Positions 1 to 5,596 of a stretch of 5,596 nt of DNA are shown in pieces. Both the position numbers and the translations under genes were made by a program. Origin of the DNA: JAGMDK01 sp023128695 (GTDB taxonomy: Bacteria; Planctomycetota; Phycisphaerae; UBA1845; Fen-1342); NCBI GenBank assembly GCA_030628805.1, contig DAOVQG010000307.1, positions 1 to 5,596 on the forward strand. The letters run 5' to 3'. Position 1 is the stretch's first letter. The number at the start of each line of letters is the position of its first letter. The notes beneath the pieces were generated by a model. That model was not told the origin of the DNA. It saw only the letters and a list, made by a program, of their open reading frames with translations, and made no database searches.

Positions 1-42
1 CCACTCGCGATGTAAGGCGAGCAGGTGCCTAGTCTTGGCCAT
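1..42 (-). CDS. possible start of a gene running off the left edge (partial, unidentified)
   Basis: From an ATG at 42-40 the minus strand stays open to the window edge for 14 codons, reading MAKTRHLLALHREW. The codons are mostly GC-rich, but AGG and TTA also occur. A GGGA lies only two bases before the ATG and a GAGAA lies further upstream, so ribosome-binding support is weak. It would lie downstream of etfA on the same strand. The piece is too short to identify, and a chance open stretch of this length in GC-rich DNA is quite possible. Confidence 0.25.
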   Translation of the reverse strand, partial: MAKTRHLLALHREW

Positions 43-59
43 GTTCCCGCGCTGTTCTC

Positions 60-73
60 AATAACACGTTATT
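60..73. repeat. short AT-rich palindrome
   Basis: Arms AATAAC and GTTATT are perfect reverse complements around a 2-bp centre (AC). The site is AT-rich in a GC-rich background and lies 18 bp upstream of the possible partial gene at 42-1, so an operator-like role is conceivable. There is no T-run making it a normal intrinsic terminator for etfA. It may be chance. Confidence 0.3.
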
Positions 74-105
74 TGTGACATTCGGTCGCTGGCGCTCGGT
101 TTTTG

Positions 106-147
106 GCTGATCGCTGATTGCTGACCGCTGAATGCTTACGGCTCGGC
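106..147 (+). repeat. heptanucleotide array, core GCTGA plus two variable bases
   Basis: Six consecutive 7-nt units occupy exactly 42 bp. The first four have the invariant core GCTGA followed by TC, TT, CC and AT. The last two units are degenerate (GCTTACG and GCTCGGC) but keep the phase. Seven is not a multiple of three and the array lies between the etfA stop and any possible next gene, so coding constraint does not explain the period. A matching array on the opposite strand lies at 1236-1277 on the other side of etfA. Confidence 0.8.
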
Positions 148-187
148 ACGTTTTGGCTCTGCACGGATTCGAGGGGGTAATACGGCG

Positions 188-1222
188 CTACTCCTTTGGT
201 CGTTCCTTCAGCGCCTTGATCATCATCGGGATGACCTGGTTGAGGTCGCCGACGATGCCGTAGTGGGCCCCGCTGAATATCGGGGCCTCGGGGTCGGTGT
301 TAACGGCCACGATCTTGGCGGATTCCTCCATTCCGGCCCGGTGCTGGATGGCGCCGCTGATGCCGCAGGCCACGTACAAGGCGGGGCGGACGGTCGTGCC
401 GGTTTGGCCGACCTGGTGATCCTTGTCGATGAAGCCGCCGTCGACCGCGGCCCGCGAGGCGCCGACGGCGCCGCCGACCGCGCCGGCCAGTTCGTGAATC
501 AACTTGAAGTTATCCTTGTTTCCGACCCCCCCTCCGCCGGCGACAATCGTGCGGGCCGCCTTCAGGTTCACCTGTCGTTGCTCGCGATGGCGCTGAATCA
601 GCTTGACCGCGAAATCCTGCTTCTGGAACTCCACTTTCTCCTGAACAACCTCGCCCTGCCGCAACATGTCCGGCGTGCCCAGCGGCATCACGCCCTCGCG
701 CACGGTCGCCATCTGCGGCCAGCGCTCGGGATTGATGATCGTGGCGATGATGTTGCCGCCGAAGGCCGGGCGAATCTGGAGCAGCAGATTCTTGTGCGTC
801 GTCTTGGCGGCCGGGTCATTAACGTCGGCAATATCCAGGTCGGTGCAGTCGGCGGTCAGGCCGCAACGCATCGCGGACGCGACGCGCGGGGCCAGGTCCC
901 GCCCCAGCGGCGTGGCGCCGAAGATCACGATCTGCGGCTTGTGCTTCTCGATCAGCGTACAAAGCACGCGCGCGTATGGCTGGGTCAGGTAGTGCTCGAG
1001 CTGGCGGTCCTCGACGAGGTAGACGTTGTCGGTCCCCTGGCTGATCAGTTGCCTGGATAACTCCTGAACTTTCCAGCCGGCCAGGATGGCGCCGACCTTG
1101 ACGCCGAGCCGGTCGGCCAGTTGGCGGGCCTTGCCGCACAGTTCGAGCGCGACGTCGTGCGGGCTGCCGTCTTCCTGCTCCGCGAAGACCCAGACTTCGC
1201 CATTACGATTCGGTTCGATCAT
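188..1222 (-). CDS. etfA: electron transfer flavoprotein alpha subunit, bifurcating-type branch
   Basis: EtfA is the larger subunit of the soluble cytoplasmic ETF heterodimer. It carries the FAD that passes electrons between dehydrogenases, such as acyl-CoA dehydrogenases, and a downstream acceptor. The 344 residues fit the family length. The N-terminal Rossmann-like domain (about 8-215) contains FGATPLGRDLAPRV (101-114), GLTADCT (121-127) and RPAFGGNI (151-158). The C-terminal FAD domain has IVAGGGGVG (226-234), ASRAAVDGG (255-263), VGQTGTTVRP (271-280), the alpha-subunit signature LYVACGISGAIQH (282-294) and NTDPEAPIF (308-316). The 101-180 region resembles clostridial EtfA/CarE and FixB more than mitochondrial ETF, which suggests but does not prove electron bifurcation. 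The ATG at 1222 has a GGAG five bases upstream. The gene follows etfB on the same strand but is separated from it by 287 bp of repeats instead of the usual tight junction. The stop is TAG. Confidence 0.97.
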   Translation of the reverse strand: MIEPNRNGEVWVFAEQEDGSPHDVALELCGKARQLADRLGVKVGAILAGWKVQELSRQLISQGTDNVYLVEDRQLEHYLTQPYARVLCTLIEKHKPQIVIFGATPLGRDLAPRVASAMRCGLTADCTDLDIADVNDPAAKTTHKNLLLQIRPAFGGNIIATIINPERWPQMATVREGVMPLGTPDMLRQGEVVQEKVEFQKQDFAVKLIQRHREQRQVNLKAARTIVAGGGGVGNKDNFKLIHELAGAVGGAVGASRAAVDGGFIDKDHQVGQTGTTVRPALYVACGISGAIQHRAGMEESAKIVAVNTDPEAPIFSGAHYGIVGDLNQVIPMMIKALKERPKE

Positions 1223-1227
1223 GATTG

Positions 1228-1231
1228 CTCC
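1228..1231 (-). promoter_or_regulatory. ribosome binding site of etfA
   Basis: GGAG on the minus strand lies five bases before the ATG at 1222. It supports that start. The heptanucleotide array ends only five bases upstream of it, at 1236, so the repeat cluster stops just short of the translation initiation region. Confidence 0.6.
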
Positions 1232-1235
1232 GAGC

Positions 1236-1277
1236 TGCTAGCCGTCAGCAGTCAGCTTTCAGCAGTCAGCTTTCGGC
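1236..1277 (-). repeat. heptanucleotide array, core GCTGA plus two variable bases (inverted relative to 106-147)
   Basis: Read on the minus strand, four in-phase units (1270-1243) have the core GCTGA followed by CT, AA, CT and CG. One degenerate unit precedes them (GCCGAAA) and one follows (GCTAGCA), giving 42 bp, the same length as the array at 106-147. Its distal end merges with the palindromic module starting at 1273, so the two repeat types abut without unique sequence between them. Confidence 0.8.
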
Positions 1278-1390
1278 CGGCACGGGGGCCGGCCGCTACA
1301 TTGCCGTGTGGCACCGGCTTCCAGCCGGTGAATTGTGGCACCGGCATCTTGCCGGTGAATTCGGCCGGCACGGAGCCCGGACGCTACATT
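1273..1390 (-). repeat. composite of GC-rich palindromic modules (cluster A)
   Basis: Four modules are packed here. A 30-bp module called M1 here occurs as direct copies at 1273-1302 and 1361-1390 (27 of 30 identical). On the minus strand each begins AATGTAGCG and contains a CCGG-rich inverted repeat; the copy at 1273-1302 can form an 8-bp stem (CGGCCGGC/GCCGGCCG). Between them lie two 24-bp hairpin modules with 7-bp CACCGGC/GCCGGTG stems and 5-nt loops: M2 at 1307-1330, whose plus-strand loop is TTCCA, and M3 at 1334-1357, with loop ATCTT. Minus-strand order is M1-M3-M2-M1. The same modules recur downstream of mutL. In one plus-strand frame M2 and M3 read GTGFQPV and GTGILPV, which makes spurious open frames. 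No T-run follows, so terminator function is not indicated. Confidence 0.88.
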
Positions 1391-1403
1391 TCGTCAGGGA
1401 CGC

Positions 1404-1475
1404 GTGCCACTGCTCTGTGAGCAGTGTCTTCTTTAACCAGCGTTCGCATAGGCACTGCTCACAGAGCAGTGGCAC
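1404..1475. repeat. perfect 23-bp inverted repeat whose arms are themselves hairpins
   Basis: Arms 1404-1426 and 1453-1475 are perfect reverse complements separated by 26 bp. Each arm also contains its own 8-bp stem with a 3-nt loop: CACTGCTC, TGT, GAGCAGTG in the first and the same stem with loop ACA in the second. The transcript could therefore form either two small hairpins or one long 23-bp stem. No T-run follows on either strand, so a standard intrinsic terminator is unlikely. It lies between etfB and etfA and would be transcribed with them if they are one operon. Confidence 0.9.
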
Positions 1476-1487
1476 ACACAATGTTGC

Positions 1488-1513
1488 TCGTCCAGCACAC
1501 GCCCGAACGCTAC
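1488..1513 (-). repeat. degenerate M1-like module overlapping the etfB stop codon
   Basis: On the minus strand this stretch starts GTAGCGTTCGGGC and ends TGGACGA. By hand alignment it matches the M1 copy at 1361-1390 at about 21 of 27 columns, with one gap. The TAG of its opening GTAG is the etfB stop codon. The similarity is suggestive and could be partly chance in GC-rich DNA. Confidence 0.4.
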
Positions 1514-2424
1514 CCGAGCGTATGATCCACCACCAGCTCGCGAATCAGGCGGCGGACGCCCTCCTCGGTCGGCGGAATCTCGGTATAGCCTTCCTTCGTC
1601 AAAACGATCGCTTGCACGCGGTGGACCTTGGTCGGCGAGCCGGCCAGCCCGCACCAGGCCAGGTCGGCCCGGATATCATCGAGGTCCCATTGATCCAGCA
1701 TCAAGCCCCGCGCACGTAACGGCTCCGCCCGCCGCTCGATTTCCGAGTCGCGCTCGCCGTTGGTGGCATCGGGCAGGCCGGCCTTGACCGCCGCTTCCAA
1801 TTCGGCCCGCGCCCGGGCGTGCTTGTACTTCATTACACGTTTGGCAGCCGGCGGCCGCGGCTCGGCCGCCGTGTCGAGCACGCTGATCAACACCGGCAAT
1901 TGCACCTCGACCACCTCCCAGCCGTTGCCGACATTGCGGCGGATACGGGCGGTGCGGTCCTTTAGCTCGATGAATTCCTCGAGATAGGTCACTTGCGGGA
2001 TGCCCAGCTTCTCGGCCGTCTGCGGGCCGACTTGAGCGGTGTCGCCGTCAATCGCCTGCCGCCCGCAGAAGACGAAATCGTACTGGCCGAGCGTCCTGAT
2101 CGCCCGGCTGAGGATGTAGCTGGTCGCGAGCGTGTCGCTGGCGGCGGCTCGGCGATCGGTCAGCAGAATCGCCCGGTCGGCCCCGCGGTAAACACAGTCC
2201 CGCAGCACGTCGGCGGCCATGGGCGGCCCCATGCTGATCGCCGTGACCGTGCCGCCGTAGCGGTCCCGGACCGTGAGCGCCATCTCGAGCGCGTGGAGGT
2301 CCTCCGGGTTGAAGATGGTAGGCAATGCGGCACGGTTGACGGTCCCGTCCTCGCGCATGGCGTCGGCGGTGACATTGGCCGTGTCCGGTACCTGCTTGAC
2401 GCAGACAACACTATGGTACGACAC
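1510..2424 (-). CDS. etfB: electron transfer flavoprotein beta subunit with a central helical insertion
   Basis: EtfB is the smaller ETF subunit, which binds AMP in housekeeping ETFs or a second FAD in bifurcating ones, and forms the docking surface for partner dehydrogenases. The N-terminal CVKQVPDT (8-15), FNPEDLHALEMAL (38-50) and DGDTAQVGPQ (126-135) identify the family. The DGDTAQVGP form is typical of the clostridial/FixA branch, where mitochondrial-type EtfB has a DDDxxQTGQM-like sequence. AEPRPP (187-192) and AGSPTKV (261-267) are the usual C-terminal landmarks. At 304 residues it is roughly 40-50 longer than typical. The extra length is a charged, probably helical insertion at about 202-241, between these landmarks. 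The start is GTG at 2424, backed by a strong GAGGGAG site seven bases upstream. It is the first gene of the likely etfB-etfA transcript, and the TAG stop lies in a GTAG that may belong to a repeat. Confidence 0.97.
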   Translation of the reverse strand: MSYHSVVCVKQVPDTANVTADAMREDGTVNRAALPTIFNPEDLHALEMALTVRDRYGGTVTAISMGPPMAADVLRDCVYRGADRAILLTDRRAAASDTLATSYILSRAIRTLGQYDFVFCGRQAIDGDTAQVGPQTAEKLGIPQVTYLEEFIELKDRTARIRRNVGNGWEVVEVQLPVLISVLDTAAEPRPPAAKRVMKYKHARARAELEAAVKAGLPDATNGERDSEIERRAEPLRARGLMLDQWDLDDIRADLAWCGLAGSPTKVHRVQAIVLTKEGYTEIPPTEEGVRRLIRELVVDHTLG

Positions 2425-2431
2425 GTTTGGA

Positions 2432-2438
2432 CTCCCTC
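2432..2438 (-). promoter_or_regulatory. ribosome binding site deciding the GTG start of etfB
   Basis: GAGGGAG on the minus strand is seven bases before the GTG at 2424. The protein begins MSYHSVVCVKQVPDT from that codon, which places the conserved CVKQVPDT at the usual distance from the N-terminus and confirms the non-ATG start. Confidence 0.7.
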
Positions 2439-2470
2439 ACACACTTTCTCTCAAGGCGGAAAGCGGCGCA

Positions 2471-2499
2471 AAAATAGCAGCCAGAGGACATAGCGTCAA
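2471..2499 (-). promoter_or_regulatory. sigma-70-type promoter of etfB(A)
   Basis: Minus strand: TTGACG (2499-2494) and TATTTT (2476-2471) are separated by exactly 17 bp. They match the -35 and -10 consensus at five of six and four of six positions. Transcription would start near 2464, giving a leader of about 40 nt before the GTG. It is the best promoter-like sequence in the window. Confidence 0.7.
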
Positions 2500-2503
2500 G
2501 GTT

Positions 2504-2521
2504 GGGCCGGAAAGGCGGCCC
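2504..2521. repeat. 18-bp palindrome just upstream of the etfB -35 box
   Basis: Arms GGGCCG and CGGCCC flank a 6-bp centre (GAAAGG), ending five bases from the -35 box. The position would suit a regulator binding site, but GC-rich palindromes are easy to find by chance here. Confidence 0.3.
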
Positions 2522-2719
2522 CCGGCACCCGACTCACCCGGTCCCGCCTATGGTTATCGGTAGCCCTAAAGACATTGGAACGATGCCACCGGTCTCCGCC
2601 GGGATGCCATCGGAAGGCGTTTAACGAACACGGCGATTCGGACGATACGCCTGATGTGCGGCGACAGACGGGTTGCCCGCCGCAAGGTGTAGATACAGGG
2701 TCGCTTCCCGAGGTAGGAC
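2522..2719. other. divergent intergenic region with no recognised gene
   Basis: This is the remainder of the region between the divergent etfB and the coiled-coil gene. I see none of the palindromic modules or heptanucleotide arrays found in the other gaps. Open frames here are shadows with no recognisable protein. The only supported element is a GAGG at 2710-2713, six bases before the ATG at 2720. A weak TTAACG...GATACG pair at 17-bp spacing near 2620-2648 is the best plus-strand promoter candidate, but it is poor. Confidence 0.5.
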
Positions 2720-3298
2720 ATGAACACGACATCCTCGCCAGACAAGCACTCCGAGGCCGCCGGCTTCGTCCTGACGGTGCCTGCGCCGGGAACGGGGCTG
2801 CGGAAGACGCGGAAGACGCCGGGCAGTCGGTCTGAAAAATGGCGGCGTCTGTACGATGATTTGTCGGAGCGGGCCGAGGTCCTACGCCGTTTGCGGGACG
2901 AGATCGCCCCCCGGACCGCCGAGCTGGACGGCCGTGCCCGGGAATTGGATAGTCGTGCCGAGAAGCTGGAGAAGTGGGAAGAAGAGCTAAATGAACGCTC
3001 CGCGGCGCTCGCGGCCCGCGATGACGAACTGAGAACATTCCGCGGCGAACTCGACGGTCGCAAGACGGAGCTGACTACCTGGGCTGAATCCCTTGCAAAG
3101 CAGGCGGCGGAGTTGCAGGAGTGGCAAGGCAAGCTGGAGACCAACGCCGGACAAATCCAGCAACAGTCCGTGAGCCTGGACAAGCGGGAAAGCGCGATCC
3201 GGCGCCGCGTCTCCGAGTTGGCGGCGCAGGAGCGAGAAATCACCGCCCGCCGCAAGCCGAACGGAGGCTCCCCATCGTCGTTCCGCGGCGGCGAATAA
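2720..3298 (+). CDS. uncharacterised protein with a long uninterrupted coiled coil
   Basis: I do not recognise the family. The 192-residue product has a basic, Pro/Gly-containing N-terminal segment (1-40), a single predicted helix (about 41-178) and a short polar tail ending SSFRGGE. Leu or Ile recurs every seventh residue without a break at 48, 55, 62, 69 and so on to 174, nineteen heptads in all. The position three residues later is mainly Arg, Trp or Gln (R72, W86, F107, W121, W135, R156) rather than aliphatic. There is no signal peptide, membrane segment or Cys, so a cytoplasmic scaffold or filament-like role is possible but unproven. The ATG follows GAGG at 2710-2713, and an in-frame TAG at 2714-2716 rules out a longer start. 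It precedes mutL by 83 bp on the same strand, but mutL seems to have its own promoter, so a link to repair is not established. Confidence 0.8.
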   Translation: MNTTSSPDKHSEAAGFVLTVPAPGTGLRKTRKTPGSRSEKWRRLYDDLSERAEVLRRLRDEIAPRTAELDGRARELDSRAEKLEKWEEELNERSAALAARDDELRTFRGELDGRKTELTTWAESLAKQAAELQEWQGKLETNAGQIQQQSVSLDKRESAIRRRVSELAAQEREITARRKPNGGSPSSFRGGE

Positions 3299-3322
3299 AC
3301 CGACAGGCCCTAAAACACTGAT

Positions 3323-3343
3323 AACTCTGAACTCACAACTCTC
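3323..3343 (+). repeat. heptanucleotide array, core AACTC plus two variable bases
   Basis: Three tandem 7-nt units share the core AACTC followed by TG, AC and TC. Read on the other strand the core is GAGTT. The array has the same five-constant, two-variable layout as the GCTGA arrays near etfA but a different core. It lies in the short gap before mutL and overlaps the -35/spacer part of the predicted promoter. With only three units, chance is harder to exclude than for the other arrays. Confidence 0.55.
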
Positions 3344-3356
3344 TTCCTGCTATACT
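3328..3356 (+). promoter_or_regulatory. probable mutL promoter
   Basis: TATACT (3351-3356) is a five-of-six match to the -10 box. A weak -35, TGAACT (3328-3333), lies 17 bp upstream and matches three of six. Transcription would start near 3363, leaving a leader of about 19 nt. The heptanucleotide array supplies the -35 and much of the spacer. Confidence 0.5.
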
Positions 3357-3366
3357 GCCGGCGAGC

Positions 3367-3372
3367 AGAGGA
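3367..3372 (+). promoter_or_regulatory. ribosome binding site of mutL
   Basis: AGAGGA is nine bases before the ATG at 3382. It supports this start, which also puts the N-terminus MGQIRVL and the first ATPase motif at the usual MutL spacing. Confidence 0.6.
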
Positions 3373-3381
3373 TTTGCACCG

Positions 3382-5292
<1,911 letters not shown>

Positions 5293-5324
5293 ATTGTGCA
5301 GTTGAGCAAGCAGTTCCGCACGGA

Positions 5325-5456
5325 AATGTAGCGGCCGGGCCCCGTACCGGCCGACCCACCGGCTGGAAGCCGGTGCCACACACCGGCAAGATGCCGGTGC
5401 CACACAATGTAGCGGCCGGGCCCCGTACCGGCCGACCCACCGGCTGGAAGCCGGTG
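5325..5456 (+). repeat. composite of GC-rich palindromic modules (cluster B) with a 51-bp direct repeat
   Basis: The modules of cluster A recur here on the plus strand in the order M1 (5325-5354), M2 (5357-5380), M3 (5381-5404), M1 (5406-5435), M2 (5438-5456). The M1-M2 unit is present as two identical 51-bp copies, 5325-5375 and 5406-5456, offset by 81 bp. M1 differs from the cluster A copy at 1273-1302 by two bases of 30. Each M1 opens AATGTAGCGG and can fold on CGGCCGG/CCGGCCG. M2 is the hairpin CACCGGCTGGAAGCCGGTG. The last M2 lacks the usual CCACA tail. The T-run at 5472-5476 is too far from the hairpin for a normal terminator. Both clusters are oriented with GTAG reading in the direction of the preceding gene. 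Confidence 0.92.
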
Positions 5457-5564
5457 GCTGGGGTTTGGCACTTTTTCTGTCGGCGCGTGATTCTGCTCTT
5501 TTGCCCTTGCTCCCGCTCTGCTCAGCCGGCGTTGGCGTAGAGCTGTGGGGGGAACAGACCGTGT
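5457..5564. other. intergenic sequence with no recognised feature
   Basis: This 108-bp stretch lies between the repeat cluster and the terminal hairpin. A T-run at 5472-5476 and a pyrimidine-rich patch around 5490-5520 are visible. I find no supported gene, promoter or terminator. Confidence 0.4.
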
Positions 5565-5593
5565 CCACGGGTTGCGCTGCGCTCCACCCGTGG
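5565..5593. repeat. 8-bp-stem hairpin at the window edge, probably another dispersed repeat
   Basis: CCACGGGT (5565-5572) and ACCCGTGG (5586-5593) are perfect complements around a 13-nt loop that contains GCGCTGCGC, itself partly self-complementary. On the minus strand it reads TAGCCACGGGTGGAGCGCAG into the loop, so a GTAG-like lead may begin just outside the window. The sequence differs from M1-M3 and may be a fourth module type. No T-run is visible before the window ends. Confidence 0.6.
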
Positions 5594-5596
5594 CTA

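Noticed and set aside
188..198. GTAGCGCCG at the etfA stop as another M1 copy
   Set aside because: Similarity to GTAGCGGCCG ends after a few bases and no palindrome follows, so chance is the better explanation.
263..1060. Long plus-strand open frame opposite etfA (265 codons)
   Set aside because: Antisense shadow of a strongly conserved gene in GC-rich DNA; its product is low-complexity Gly/Ala/Arg/Asp-rich with no recognisable domain.
1121..1719. Plus-strand open frames crossing the etfB-etfA gap, with peptides such as GTGFQPV and GTGILPV
   Set aside because: They are translations of the palindromic repeats and overlap both etf genes antisense. The 24-bp modules simply lack stops in those frames.
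2620..2648. TTAACG...GATACG as a promoter for the coiled-coil gene
   Set aside because: The -10 matches only three of six positions and there is no supporting context; too weak to annotate as a promoter.
2566..3255. Minus-strand open frame of 229 codons opposite the coiled-coil gene
   Set aside because: The product is mostly Ser and Arg, as expected from reading Glu/Arg/Leu heptad codons backwards. The plus-strand frame has a ribosome site and a regular heptad pattern.
5325..5456. CRISPR array
   Set aside because: Only two long identical units, the sequence between them is itself a known repeat module, and there are no unique spacers or cas genes.
5438..5476. Hairpin plus T-run as an intrinsic terminator of mutL
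   Set aside because: The T-run begins about 15 bases after the stem ends, too far for a standard Rho-independent terminator.

Overview
The window looks like a GC-rich chromosomal segment from a planctomycete (Planctomycetota). I infer this from three things: the lineage style of the two electron-transfer-flavoprotein subunits, including a long helical insertion in EtfB; a nuclease-type MutL; and gaps packed with short GC-rich stem-loop repeats whose accidental translations read GTGFQPV and GTGILPV. I associate such repeats with planctomycete genomes from memory, not from a search. No mobile-element gene, CRISPR array, rRNA or tRNA is visible.

Left half, minus strand: etfB (1510-2424, GTG start) then etfA (188-1222) encode a complete ETF heterodimer. 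Its sequence motifs are closer to the clostridial/FixAB electron-bifurcating branch than to mitochondrial ETF. A good sigma-70-type promoter (TTGACG, 17 bp, TATTTT) lies upstream of etfB, and none is obvious before etfA, so the pair is probably one transcript. The 287 bp between the two genes consists largely of repeats: a degenerate repeat module touching the etfB stop codon, a 23-bp inverted repeat made of two hairpins, a composite of GTAG-type and CACCGGC-type palindromes, and a heptanucleotide array ending just before the etfA ribosome binding site. A similar heptanucleotide array in opposite orientation lies downstream of etfA. Fourteen open codons at positions 42-1 may be the start of another minus-strand gene.

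Middle: a divergent intergenic region (2425-2719) separates etfB from a plus-strand gene (2720-3298). That gene encodes a 192-residue coiled-coil protein of unknown function, with an aliphatic residue at every seventh position across 19 consecutive heptads.

Right half, plus strand: mutL (3382-5292) encodes a full-length mismatch-repair MutL with intact ATPase and endonuclease motifs. It has its own probable promoter, which overlaps a third heptanucleotide array of different sequence. Downstream lies a second composite of the same stem-loop modules, including two identical 51-bp copies, and a further hairpin at the window edge.

The genes are ordinary in function: electron transfer to or from acyl-CoA-type dehydrogenases, and DNA repair. 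The unusual content is the repeat ecology: palindromic modules in shuffled order, and 7-nt arrays built as five constant plus two variable bases.
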